Below are positions 16,109 through 23,953 of a stretch of DNA of 35,214 nucleotides, piece after piece. A model generated the notes under the pieces. The model did no database searches, was not told where the DNA came from, and saw only the letters and a list, made by a program, of their open reading frames with translations. This DNA comes from Terriglobus sp. (GTDB lineage Bacteria; Acidobacteriota; Terriglobia; Terriglobales; Acidobacteriaceae): positions 1 through 35,214 of the forward strand of contig JAMFTB010000284.1 in assembly GCA_026225595.1 (NCBI GenBank), written 5' to 3'. The position numbers were made by a program, and so were the translations under genes. Every line of letters starts with the position of its first letter. Positions within the stretch are counted from its first letter, which is position 1.

Positions 16109-16555
16109 ATGAGTAAGTTGCTTACGCGGCGTTCGTTTGCGGGTTTTGTTTCAGCGGCGTTTGCACCGGTTGCAAGTGCGCAGTCAGCGCTACGCAAGCG
16201 CATCTTTCATGCGGGCGCACCTGCCAACCCGCCTGCGGTGTATTCGCCTGCAGTGGGTTGGGGCAACCTGCTGTTTCTTGCGGGGAAAGGGTCGGGCACA
16301 GCGCCCGATCCAGAGGACATTCGAAACTGCACGCATCATGTGCTGGAATCATTCGCGGTTGAGTTGAAGAATGCAGGCTCGTCGATGGACAAGGTTTTGC
16401 GAGTGACCGTGTACCTGCTCAATCCTGAGGACGTGCCTGCAATGAATGAGGTGTTTGCGCAGCACTTTCCAAAGGACCCGCCCGCGCGCACCACCATCAT
16501 TGTGCGCACGCCGCATCCAACGCTGGTTGAGATGGATTTGATCGCAGGCATTTAG
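16109..16555 (+). CDS. Rid-family protein 1 with twin-arginine signal
   Basis: A 148-residue Rid (YjgF/YER057c/UK114) protein. Residues 1-24 are a probable Tat signal with the twin-arginine segment LTRRSFAGF and a cleavable Ala-rich end (APVASAQ). The Rid domain shows PAVYSPAVGWGNLLFLAGKG, KNAGSSMDKVLRVTVYL, the substrate-carboxylate arginine in PPARTTI and the acidic residue in LVEMDLIAGI. Canonical RidA hydrolyses reactive 2-aminoacrylate imines in the cytoplasm, so an exported form must act on something else or serve another role. GGAGGG precedes the ATG. It is the first of three tandem Rid genes, 27 bp after dnaG. Confidence 0.9.
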   Translation: MSKLLTRRSFAGFVSAAFAPVASAQSALRKRIFHAGAPANPPAVYSPAVGWGNLLFLAGKGSGTAPDPEDIRNCTHHVLESFAVELKNAGSSMDKVLRVTVYLLNPEDVPAMNEVFAQHFPKDPPARTTIIVRTPHPTLVEMDLIAGI

Positions 16556-16578
16556 CGCGACATTCGTTTCCTCATGAT

Positions 16579-16718
16579 TTGTCATCCTGAGCGCAATGAA
16601 GCGAAGCGGAATGAAGTCGAAGGACCTGCATTCCGTTGGTTTGCCATGAAGTTTCCCGATAAGTCAGCAGAATGCAGGTCCTTCGACTGCGCACTTCGTG
16701 CTCCGCTCAGGATGACAA
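16579..16718. repeat. Long imperfect inverted repeat of the CATCCTGAG type
   Basis: Two arms face each other across 36 bp. The inner 18 bp GTCGAAGGACCTGCATTC (16616-16633) is perfectly complementary to 16670-16687. The outer 15 bp TTGTCATCCTGAGCG (16579-16593) is perfectly complementary to 16704-16718. The element fills the gap between the first and second Rid genes. It gives the second Rid ORF a false N-terminal extension in the track. Confidence 0.9.
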
Positions 16719-16783
16719 TTCTAAAAGCAGCTGCGCTATGCTCTGTGTATCCACAACAATCCACAAAAAAGAGAGACCGCCCT

Positions 16784-17236
16784 GTGCCCATGACACGCCG
16801 TATGCTTGCAAGCTCTGCCGTCGTGATTGGTGCGGCCGCCCTCGCTCCGTTTGCCCGCGCCGCCGAGAAGATGCGAAAGAAGGTGCTTGCCTACAACCCC
16901 AACGCAACGCCCAAGCCGCCGTATTCGCCCGCTGTGGCCTATGGCAGCTTGGTGTTCGTCTCCGGCAAGGCGAGCTATGCCGCGTCCGATCCAAAGGACA
17001 TTCGCGTGTGTACGAAGTATGCGCTGGACGAGCTTGCGAAGGAGCTGAAGAACGCCGGCTCCAGCATGGACAATGTGCTGAAGGTGCAGGTGTTTCTGCG
17101 CAACATCGATGACTACGCGGCCATGAACGAAATATTCTCCGCCACCTTCGTCAAAGAACCGCCCACGCGTACCACTGTGGCCGCGATCATTCCGCGCGAC
17201 AGCCTGGTGGAGATTGATGCCATCGCGTTTATCTAA
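16784..17236 (+). CDS. Rid-family protein 2 with twin-arginine signal
   Basis: The track ORF (220 aa) begins inside the inverted repeat, and the true protein is about 150 residues. GAGAG at 16771-16775 is well spaced for the GTG at 16784 (reading MPMTRRMLASS). The ATG at 16790 is the alternative. The TRRMLASSAVV segment followed by a hydrophobic stretch and FARAAE is a probable Tat signal. The Rid domain is complete: PPYSPAVAYGSLVFVSGKAS, KNAGSSMDNVLKVQVFL, the substrate arginine in PPTRTTV, and LVEIDAIAFI. It closely resembles its neighbours, so the cluster arose by duplication. The function outside the cytoplasm is unknown. Confidence 0.88.
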   Translation: MPMTRRMLASSAVVIGAAALAPFARAAEKMRKKVLAYNPNATPKPPYSPAVAYGSLVFVSGKASYAASDPKDIRVCTKYALDELAKELKNAGSSMDNVLKVQVFLRNIDDYAAMNEIFSATFVKEPPTRTTVAAIIPRDSLVEIDAIAFI

Positions 17237-17281
17237 CCTCGATTTGATTTACGAAAACCAAACAAGAGAAGAGTCCTATTC

Positions 17282-17668
17282 ATGTCGAACGAAAGCACGC
17301 CACTTACTCGCGAATTTTTCAGTGCGGCGCAGCCGTCGCCCAACGCGCACATCTACACGCCCGTGGTTGGCTTTGGCCAGCTGCTGTTTCTTGCGGGCAA
17401 AACATCTGCCAAGGCTCCAGACCCAGCGGATGTGCGTAGCTGCACGACGTATGTACTGGACGAGATTGAGAAGGAGCTGATCGCCGCCGGATCAAGCATG
17501 CAGCAGGTGGTGAAGGTGACCGTGTACCTGCGGCACATTGAGGAGTGGGCGGCGATGAACGAAGCTTACGTTGGTCGCTTTGGAGCGAACCCGCCGGCGC
17601 GCACCACCATCGCCGCCATTCTGCCGCATGAAAGCCGCGTAGAGATTGAAGTTATCGCGCATCGCTAG
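17282..17668 (+). CDS. Rid-family protein 3, cytoplasmic form
   Basis: A 128-residue Rid protein without a signal peptide, the usual length for cytoplasmic RidA. It has IYTPVVGFGQLLFLAGKTS, AAGSSMQQVVKVTVYL, the conserved substrate arginine in PPARTTI and the Glu in RVEIEVIAHR. It is therefore the best candidate in the cluster for imine/enamine deaminase activity, although subfamily assignment would need an alignment. AAGAGAAGAG precedes the ATG, and the gene follows the second Rid gene by 45 bp. Its TAG stop overlaps by one base the start of a terminator hairpin that belongs to repeat copy 2. Confidence 0.92.
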   Translation: MSNESTPLTREFFSAAQPSPNAHIYTPVVGFGQLLFLAGKTSAKAPDPADVRSCTTYVLDEIEKELIAAGSSMQQVVKVTVYLRHIEEWAAMNEAYVGRFGANPPARTTIAAILPHESRVEIEVIAHR

Positions 17669-17828
17669 GCGTTCACACGCCCTTTTCTGCTTCGCGTTGG
17701 CTCTCCCGATGGTCGAGATGAAATGCAGCGATGAACTTGATCCCCGACCAACGGAAGGGGCAAGGCGAAGCCAGTAAAAAGGTGCGTGAGCACCCGCCCC
17801 GCGCGTAGCGGGCCCGTCCGGCAGGACA
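17668..17828. repeat. Palindromic repeat PR1, copy 2, left end missing
   Basis: This 161-bp copy has the same orientation as copy 1. The right arm is nearly identical to copy 1 over about 50 bp (GTAAAAAGGTGCGTGAGCAC to GGCAGGACA). The left outer end is absent. The copy starts at the terminator hairpin GGCGT-TCAC-ACGCC-CTTTT, whose first base is the last base of the Rid 3 stop codon. The central inverted repeat (TCCCGATGGTCG with CCGACCAACGGA) is retained. Confidence 0.85.
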
Positions 17829-17873
17829 TGTTCATTTCACGATTCACAACGCAGAATCCGGCAGAATAAACGT

Positions 17874-18476
17874 ATGAGTGAGAGTGGAACCAAGCACGCA
17901 GAGCTGTGGCTGTTTCGCCATGGCGAGACGGAATGGTCGTTGAATGGTAAGCACACCAGCTACACGGAGCTGCCGCTGACCGCGCACGGCTGCGAACAGG
18001 CAAAGGCGCTCGCGCCGGTGGTGGCTGCGCAGCATTTTGATCTGGTGCTGACCAGTCCGCGCCAGCGCGCGCAGGAGACGGCAAAGCTGGCCGGAGCAAC
18101 CGGCGCGGTAATTGAGCCGAATCTACAGGAGTGGAACTACGGCGAGTTTGAGGGCCTGAGCACGCCGGAGATTCAGGCGACGCATCCGCACTGGAGCGTG
18201 TGGCAGAACCCCATCACCGGCGGTGAATCAGTGGATGAAGTGGCCGCGCGCGCGGCAGCGGTCATTGACCGCTGCATTCAGCACGGCGGCCAGTGCGCGT
18301 TGTTTGCGCATGCGCACATCTTTCGCATTTTGACGGCGGTGTGGGTGGAGCAGCCGGGCGTGTTTGGTCAGCGGCTGGCGTTGTCGACCGCGTCGGTCAG
18401 CGTCCTTGGGTGGGAGCACGGAACTCGCGTCATTAACCGCTGGAACGAGATGCCAGCGCCTGCGGCCGTAGAGTAA
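17874..18476 (+). CDS. Histidine phosphatase superfamily protein (phosphoglycerate mutase-like)
   Basis: A 200-residue member of the histidine phosphatase superfamily. The catalytic RHG motif is in LWLFRHGETEWSLNGKHTS, the second arginine is in LTSPRQRAQETA, the catalytic Glu region is LQEWNYGEFEGL, and the second His is in CALFAHAHIFRIL. The length and motifs fit the small GpmB/CobC-like branch, whose members dephosphorylate varied metabolites. The exact substrate cannot be told. It is separated from the Rid genes by the repeat and its terminator, so it probably starts a new transcript that may include the next small gene 27 bp downstream. Confidence 0.92.
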   Translation: MSESGTKHAELWLFRHGETEWSLNGKHTSYTELPLTAHGCEQAKALAPVVAAQHFDLVLTSPRQRAQETAKLAGATGAVIEPNLQEWNYGEFEGLSTPEIQATHPHWSVWQNPITGGESVDEVAARAAAVIDRCIQHGGQCALFAHAHIFRILTAVWVEQPGVFGQRLALSTASVSVLGWEHGTRVINRWNEMPAPAAVE

Positions 18477-18503
18477 ATCGCCTGCAGGCGTAAAATAAAT
18501 GCA

Positions 18504-18728
18504 ATGTGCAACTGCGGCCATGACGAACTGAACCAGGCGAAGGATCTGCAGCGGCGCGCACAGCGTGCCGTGATGATGGTCCTGTTCCTTGCGCCGATTC
18601 AGTTGATCGCTGGTAAGGGCCATACACCTGTGATCTGGACGGTGTTGGCGGTCCAGGTTGTATTGGTCTCACTGGCGTTTTGGTTCGCCGCACAACGCCG
18701 CCGCATCCTCTGCGGCGAAGCCCGCTAA
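18504..18728 (+). CDS. Small two-helix membrane protein, unknown
   Basis: A 74-residue protein beginning MCNCGHDELNQAKDLQRR. It has two hydrophobic segments (VMMVLFLAPIQLIAG and VIWTVLAVQVVLVSLAFWFA) and a basic C-terminus (AAQRRRILCGEAR). The CNCGH near the start may bind a metal. I do not recognise the family. It lies between the phosphatase and dut on the same strand with short gaps, which supports translation. There is no strong ribosome-binding site. Confidence 0.6.
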   Translation: MCNCGHDELNQAKDLQRRAQRAVMMVLFLAPIQLIAGKGHTPVIWTVLAVQVVLVSLAFWFAAQRRRILCGEAR

Positions 18729-18793
18729 AGTCCCCCACGATTTCCGCACAGCGGACGGCTTTTCAACTGCGGCGGATTGCCTAATCTGAAGTG

Positions 18794-19225
18794 ATGCCAC
18801 ACATTCCCACCAAGCGCCTGCACCCTGACGCCCGCATTCCCAAGTACGCACACACAGGCCCCTGGGGCGATCTTGCCGCTGACCTGTACAGCGTTCACGA
18901 AGCAACGGTGCAGCCGCGGCAGACGTCGCTGGTAGCCACTGGATTGGCAATGGCCTTTCCTGAGGACTACGGCGCGCTGGTGGAAGATCGCAGCGGACTT
19001 GCGGTGAAGGGCATCACCACGTTGGCTGGGGTGATTGACCCCGGCTATCGCGGCGAGCTGAAGGTAGTGCTCACCAACGTGACCGACGCACCCATTACGC
19101 TGGCCGCGGGTGACCGCGTGGCGCAGCTGCGCATTGTGCAGAAGCTGCAGGCGACGTTTGAAGAGGTGGACGACCTGGACGCGACGCATCGCGGCGACGG
19201 CGGCTTCGGTTCTACAGGCGCATAA
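18794..19225 (+). CDS. dut: dUTP diphosphatase (dUTPase)
   Basis: A 143-residue trimeric-type dUTPase that hydrolyses dUTP to dUMP and pyrophosphate, keeping uracil out of DNA and feeding thymidylate synthesis. All five family motifs are present in order: AADLYS, EDRSGLAVKG, GVIDPGYRGELKVVLTN, GDRVAQLRIV, and the C-terminal RGDGGFGSTG that closes the active site. The ATG at 18794 is preferred over the overlapping GTG at 18791. The gene ends 18 bp before repeat copy 3, whose left arm gives it a terminator. Confidence 0.96.
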   Translation: MPHIPTKRLHPDARIPKYAHTGPWGDLAADLYSVHEATVQPRQTSLVATGLAMAFPEDYGALVEDRSGLAVKGITTLAGVIDPGYRGELKVVLTNVTDAPITLAAGDRVAQLRIVQKLQATFEEVDDLDATHRGDGGFGSTGA

Positions 19226-19242
19226 AGACTCTGAAATACCTA

Positions 19243-19422
19243 GTCCTGCCGGACGGGCCCGCTACGCGCGGTGTGGGTGCTCACGCACCTTTTTACTGGC
19301 TTCGCCTCGCCCCTCCCGTTGGTCGGCAAGAAGATTTCATCCTGACCAACGGGAAGGCCACCCGAAGAGTAAAAAGGCGTGCAAACGCCCGCCCTCCGCG
19401 AAGGAGGCCCGTCCGGCAGGAC
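19243..19422. repeat. Palindromic repeat PR1, copy 3, inverted
   Basis: A 180-bp copy in the opposite orientation to copies 1 and 2. Its left arm, read rightward, has GGTGC-TCAC-GCACC-TTTTT directly after dut. Its right arm carries the other hairpin type (GGCGT-TTGC-ACGCC on the minus strand). The ends are GTCCTGCCGGACGGGCC and its exact inverse. One internal block differs from the others (CTCCGCGAAGGAG in place of CCGCGCGTAGCGG), which changes the bases but keeps pairing within the arm. Confidence 0.87.
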
Positions 19423-19465
19423 ATGCTTTCACAAGCGTTCGGAGCGGCAGTTTAGACTCAGACGC

Positions 19466-20500
19466 ATGAAGGCTGTTGGTTACAAGACACCGCTTCCCAT
19501 TGACAACCCCGAATCGCTCCTGGACATTGAGCTGCCGGACCCGATTGCGCGCGACCGCGACCTACTGGTTGAGGTCAAGGCGATCTCTGTAAACCCGGTG
19601 GACACCAAGCAGCGCAAAAGCGCCAAGCCCGACGAGGGTAAGGAGTACAAGGTGCTGGGCTGGGATTGCGCGGGCGTTGTGGTGGGCACGGGCAGCCTGA
19701 CGTCGCTGTTTAAGAAGGGCGACGAGGTGTATTACTCCGGCTGCATTGCGCGCCAGGGCACCAATGCGCAGTTCCACACGGTGGATGAGCGCATTGTTGC
19801 GCACAAGCCAAAGGAGTTGAGTTTTGCGGAGGCTGCAGCCATGCCGCTGACTTCGCTCACCGCGTGGGAGCTGCTGTTTGACCGCCTTGGTGTGGAGCAG
19901 CGGCGCATTGGCTACACCGGCTCAAACAACGACACCATCCTTATCATTGGCGGCGCGGGTGGCGTGGGCTCCATACTGACGCAGATTGCTTCGCGCCTGA
20001 CCACACTGAATGTGGTCGCGACCGCATCGCGGCCAGAGACGACGGAGTGGTGCCAGCAGATGGGTGCGCACTACGTCATCGATCACAATCGCGACATTCG
20101 CACGCAGATGCAGGAGCTGCGGCTGGGCGAGGTGCAATACATTGCGCTGCTCAGCGGCACAGACACGCACTACCCCGGCATTGCAGAGCTGCTGGCGCCG
20201 CAGGGCAAGATCGCCATCATCGATGATCCAAAAAATCCCGTGGATGCGCGTCCGCTGAAGCGCAAGAGTGCGTCCATCTGTTGGGAGTTCATGTTCACGC
20301 GGTCGTACTTTGAGACGCCGGATATCCTGCGCCAGCACGACTCGCTCGTTGAGGTGTCAAAGCTGCTTGACATGGGCACGCTGAAGACAACGATGACGGC
20401 AAACTACGGCACCATCAACGCAGCCAATTTGAAGACAGCGCATGCATGGATTGAGAGCGGCCGGTCCATCGGCAAGATTGTGCTTGAGGGCTGGGAGTAG
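19466..20500 (+). CDS. Zinc-type alcohol dehydrogenase / quinone oxidoreductase family protein
   Basis: A 344-residue medium-chain dehydrogenase/reductase. The N-terminal domain holds LVEVKAISVNPVDTKQR and YKVLGWDCAGVVVGTG. The NAD(P)-binding Rossmann fold has TILIIGGAGGVGSILTQIASR. The sequence resembles the subfamily annotated as zinc-binding alcohol dehydrogenase family protein, but I see no full set of catalytic zinc ligands, so a quinone or enone reductase activity is as likely. The track ORF starts at 19379 inside the repeat. The ATG at 19466 opens the conserved MKAVGYK and is preferred. It is probably transcribed alone. Confidence 0.9.
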   Translation: MKAVGYKTPLPIDNPESLLDIELPDPIARDRDLLVEVKAISVNPVDTKQRKSAKPDEGKEYKVLGWDCAGVVVGTGSLTSLFKKGDEVYYSGCIARQGTNAQFHTVDERIVAHKPKELSFAEAAAMPLTSLTAWELLFDRLGVEQRRIGYTGSNNDTILIIGGAGGVGSILTQIASRLTTLNVVATASRPETTEWCQQMGAHYVIDHNRDIRTQMQELRLGEVQYIALLSGTDTHYPGIAELLAPQGKIAIIDDPKNPVDARPLKRKSASICWEFMFTRSYFETPDILRQHDSLVEVSKLLDMGTLKTTMTANYGTINAANLKTAHAWIESGRSIGKIVLEGWE

Positions 20501-20531
20501 CTTTCGGTGTTCCGTGATCCTGCAAAAAGTA

Positions 20532-20576
20532 AAGCAGAACGTGGTGTTCGCGGTGTTGCTCGCGGTGTACGCAGAG
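20532..20576. repeat. Dispersed repeat related to the gyrB-rpmI palindrome
   Basis: GCAGAACGTGGTGTTCGCGG and the bases after it match, with few changes, the left arm of the inverted repeat at 34944. It lies in the gap between the convergent dehydrogenase and MFS genes. Here only one arm is clear. Confidence 0.6.
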
Positions 20577-20610
20577 TGGCTACCGCGAACCTTGTAGCTT
20601 GATCCCCGCG

Positions 20611-22317
20611 CTAGGCGTGCGGGTTCGTCACTTCCTTGGCATAGACCTGGTGCGTCACGCTGGGTAGCCGATCACCCTTGTGAATGCCGCGGACATTCTG
20701 CAGCAGGTCATAGTCTGACTCGGTCATGCGTTCGCGGCTGCGCAGGTAGTCCAGCCAGCTTTCCATGATGAAGCTCTCTTCGATGATCTCCGGGTCATTG
20801 GTATACCGGAAGACTCCCCAGCGGATAGCGCCGGTGCGCAGCCGCGCCTCGCGCAGATGGTGGATTGCAGTTACGAATTCGTTGTAGCGGTCAAGCGGCA
20901 CGCAGTAGCGCACGACGATGCGGACGGGGCCGTCCTCCGGCGCAGGCTCCAACAACAAGTGGGGTACGGGCCGCGATGGCAGATGCGGAGTCACGTTGGG
21001 CGCGCCACCGGGCAGCACCCGTAGGCGCAGGGTCAGCGGCAGGCACACGGCCATCATGGCGGCGCTTGCGGCCATGGCAACCGTGATGTTGGTGCGCTCT
21101 GCCAGTGCTCCCCATGTGAATGCGCCCAGCGCCATGCCGCCCTGAAAAACCATCTGGTACATGCCCAGAGCACGCGCCTGCACCCATCCCGGCGACGACA
21201 GCTGCACGCTGACGTTCAGCGTGGACATGGTGCTGGTCCAGGCAAACCCACCCGCAATGAGAAACAGCATGTCGAGCCACACGTTGTGTACAAACGCCAG
21301 CACCAGCAGCGTGGCAATGTACTGCAGGCTGGCCGCTGCAAGAATCTTGTCTGGAGAAAAACGCGCACGCACACGCGCCAGCAGCACCGCGGCAATCACC
21401 GCGCCCAGCCCCATCGATCCATTCAGAACGCCGTAACCAGTAGCGCCAGAGATGCGGCCGCTATGACCAAACTCCCGCGCTGCGACGACGGACAGCAGGG
21501 ACCACACCGCCGACACAGAGAAGGTGAACAGAAACGCGCGCAGGTAGATTGCCTGCATGGTTGGCGCGTAGCGAACGTAGCGCAGACCCGTGGTCACGCT
21601 GCCCAGGATGCGTTCCGCAGGCAGAGCGCTTTTGAACAGCGGCTTGCGCTTCCACACCACCAGCACCCAGATGACGGCGGCGAACGATCCTGCGTTCAGC
21701 GCAAACACCCATCCCGCGCCGGTGCTTGCGCGGACGAATGCAGCCACCATCAAACCGCCCAGCGCCGGACCCACCGCGCGCGCCAGATTGTTGCTGGCCG
21801 CGGCCAATGACACGGCATTGGGCAGCTCGTCCTTCGGTACCAGCTCAGGCACAATGGCCTGCCACGCCGGGCTGTTCATGGCAGAACCAATGTTCATGAG
21901 GAAGGTAAGCGACAGCAGCATGACCGGGCCAATGATGCCGCCCAGCGCCAGCACCGCCATCAGCGCAACGGCAATCATCTGCCACGTCTGCCAGAAGATC
22001 AGCAGCCTGCGCCGCTCAAAGATATCCGCGGTCGCTCCTCCAAACACACCCAGCAGCAGCACCGGCAGGCTGGCCGCGGTCTGCATCAGCGCAATCAGCA
22101 GCGGCGACCCGGTCAGCGCCGTCATCAGCCACGTGGCTGCGGTGTCCTGCATCCAAGTGCCCACATTTGAGATGGTCGATGCAATCCAGCGATCGCGGAA
22201 CAGGGGTATGCGCAGCGGCGCAAATCCGCTGACGGGATATGGGGGAACAGTCGGCTCTGCCACTTTCGCAGGCAGTGGTGACTCGTCCGTGTTTTCCTGT
22301 CCTGCTTCGGGATTCAT
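20611..22317 (-). CDS. MFS_3-type exporter with C-terminal ABM-like domain
   Basis: A 568-residue protein when started at the ATG at 22315-22317 (MNPEAGQENTDESP). The track start at 22404 reads into a repeat and has no ribosome-binding site. Residues from about 35 to 435 form a 12-helix major facilitator of the MFS_3 (EntS-like) group, with GTWMQDTAATWLMTALTGS and DIFERRRLLIF. The last 110 residues are a soluble ferredoxin-fold-like domain (VRIVVRYCVPLDRYNEFVTA, RTGAIRWGVFRY, SFIMESWLDYLRSRERMT) that resembles antibiotic biosynthesis monooxygenase domains. This fusion is a known variant of the family. The substrate is unknown. It is divergent from another MFS gene, so the pair shares a regulatory region. 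Confidence 0.88.
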   Translation of the reverse strand: MNPEAGQENTDESPLPAKVAEPTVPPYPVSGFAPLRIPLFRDRWIASTISNVGTWMQDTAATWLMTALTGSPLLIALMQTAASLPVLLLGVFGGATADIFERRRLLIFWQTWQMIAVALMAVLALGGIIGPVMLLSLTFLMNIGSAMNSPAWQAIVPELVPKDELPNAVSLAAASNNLARAVGPALGGLMVAAFVRASTGAGWVFALNAGSFAAVIWVLVVWKRKPLFKSALPAERILGSVTTGLRYVRYAPTMQAIYLRAFLFTFSVSAVWSLLSVVAAREFGHSGRISGATGYGVLNGSMGLGAVIAAVLLARVRARFSPDKILAAASLQYIATLLVLAFVHNVWLDMLFLIAGGFAWTSTMSTLNVSVQLSSPGWVQARALGMYQMVFQGGMALGAFTWGALAERTNITVAMAASAAMMAVCLPLTLRLRVLPGGAPNVTPHLPSRPVPHLLLEPAPEDGPVRIVVRYCVPLDRYNEFVTAIHHLREARLRTGAIRWGVFRYTNDPEIIEESFIMESWLDYLRSRERMTESDYDLLQNVRGIHKGDRLPSVTHQVYAKEVTNPHA

Positions 22318-22387
22318 CTCTGCAAGTTCTCGATGCAGCTGGAGGTTGTGGCGTTGCGCCAGATTTCTAATCGACCGTTCGGTGTTC

Positions 22388-22473
22388 TTGAACACAAAGT
22401 GCACGAAGTTGGCACGGAGTACACAGTGATTGATCTGTGCCCTCTATGGAACCTTTGTGAACTTCGTGTTCAA
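22388..22473. repeat. Imperfect inverted repeat between divergent MFS genes
   Basis: TTGAACAC plus ACGAAGTT (22388-22410, with a 7-bp insertion between) pairs with AACTTCGTGTTCAA at 22460-22473. Inner ACAG and CTGT segments can also pair. The element occupies the shared upstream region of two divergent MFS genes. Confidence 0.65.
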
Positions 22474-22531
22474 AAGCTTCTTTCACGTTTGGAAATCTTC
22501 TGTTTGGCCTCATCCGTGTGTGTCAACATAA

Positions 22532-23893
22532 ATGAAGCAGATGTCATCCACTAGCCAGGCAGGGGAGACCCCACTCCGCAAGCGTACGCCGCTCGACTCC
22601 GAAGGGCAGGACGGTGCGGCGTTTTCGTCGCGCAACTTCCGCCGCTACCAGATGGCTCGTCTGGTGGTTATCCTCGGTGCGGAGGCGCAGTCGGTCGCGG
22701 TCGCGTGGCAGATCTACCAGCTCACGCACTCTGCACTGCTGCTTGGCTGCACGGGCCTTGCGCTGTTTCTGCCGGGCATCCTGTTTGTGCTGCCCGCGGG
22801 CCACGCCGCAGACCGTTACGACCGCAAGACCATCATCATCATCTGCTATGTGATTCAGGCAGTGTGCACGGCGCTGCTGCTGTGGCTGTCATTGCACGGT
22901 GTCACCAACGTGCTGTGGGTCTACGCGATTCTGTTCTGCATTGGCGGCGGCAGGGCGTTCTCCGGCCCGGCCAGCTCTGCCATTCAGCCGCAGCTGGTGC
23001 CCAAGGGCGCGTTCGTCAATGCCATGACGTGGGGCTCCGCCGTCTTCCAGATAGCGAACATCAGCGGCCCTGCGCTTGGTGGAATTCTGTTCACCATCGC
23101 GCTGCCCGGCGCGGCTGCGCAGTGGAATGGCGCACCCATCGTCTACCTGGTTACGCTGATCAGCATGCTTGGGTTTATTGCGCTCATCAGCACACTGCGT
23201 CCGCGCAAAGAGGTTACTGAGAAAAAGGGCTTCAGCATCCAGACCATGATGGATGGCGCGCGTTACGTGCGTCACGCCAAGCTGCTGCTGGGTTCCATTT
23301 CGCTGGATATGTTTGCCGTGCTGCTGGGCGGCGCGGTGTCGCTGATGCCGATTTTTGCGCAGGACATTCTGCACGCCGGCCCGCGCGGCCTGGGCATTCT
23401 GCGTGCGGCTCCGGCCATCGGCGCGCTGTGCACGTCCATCACGCTGGCGCGCAGGCCCATCAAGGGCCACGCAGGCAAACTGATGCTGACTGCGGTCGCA
23501 ATCTTCGGCGTGGCCACGGTCGTGTTCGGTCTTTCGAAGTCGCTGCCGCTGTCGCTGGTAGCGCTCTTCTTCATCGGTGCGAGCGACAACATCTCCGTCA
23601 TCATTCGGCAGACCATTCTGCAGCTGGGCACACCGCCTGAGATGCGCGGCCGCGTCTCTGCCATCAACTGGCTCTTTCTCGGCGCATCCAACGAGTTTGG
23701 CGAGTTTGAAAGCGGCCTGACCGCGCGGTGGTTTGGAGCGGTGCGTGCCGTGGTCTTCGGCGGCATTGGATCGGTAATGGTCACAGGCCTGTGGAGCATC
23801 TTCTTCCCGCGCCTGCGCAACGTCAACACGTTGGACGCGGAAGCGCTGCTTGCCGCCAACTCCGCTTATGCGAACAGCGAACCCATCGACTAG
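22532..23893 (+). CDS. MFS_3-type transporter
   Basis: A 453-residue major facilitator with about 12 helices. The N-terminal part has NFRRYQMARLVVILGAEAQS and AGHAADRYDRKTIIIICYVI (the loop 2-3 signature), and a late loop carries TPPEMRGRVSAINWLFLGAS. It belongs to the same broad MFS_3 group as its divergent neighbour but lacks the C-terminal extra domain. The substrate is unknown; relatives export siderophores or drugs. Two starts 9 bp apart (22532 and 22541) are equally plausible and neither has a clear ribosome-binding site. The gene after it begins 60 bp downstream and may be co-transcribed. Confidence 0.88.
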   Translation: MKQMSSTSQAGETPLRKRTPLDSEGQDGAAFSSRNFRRYQMARLVVILGAEAQSVAVAWQIYQLTHSALLLGCTGLALFLPGILFVLPAGHAADRYDRKTIIIICYVIQAVCTALLLWLSLHGVTNVLWVYAILFCIGGGRAFSGPASSAIQPQLVPKGAFVNAMTWGSAVFQIANISGPALGGILFTIALPGAAAQWNGAPIVYLVTLISMLGFIALISTLRPRKEVTEKKGFSIQTMMDGARYVRHAKLLLGSISLDMFAVLLGGAVSLMPIFAQDILHAGPRGLGILRAAPAIGALCTSITLARRPIKGHAGKLMLTAVAIFGVATVVFGLSKSLPLSLVALFFIGASDNISVIIRQTILQLGTPPEMRGRVSAINWLFLGASNEFGEFESGLTARWFGAVRAVVFGGIGSVMVTGLWSIFFPRLRNVNTLDAEALLAANSAYANSEPID

Positions 23894-23953
23894 CGTTTAT
23901 CCTGCTGACTGAAGTTTGCGCCGCGCCTAACGATTGCACCGCGAAGGAGCCGT

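Noticed and set aside
16574-16783. N-terminal extension of the second Rid protein in the track
   Set aside because: These residues are translated from an inverted repeat. The twin-arginine signal and a well-placed GAGAG support a start at 16784 or 16790.
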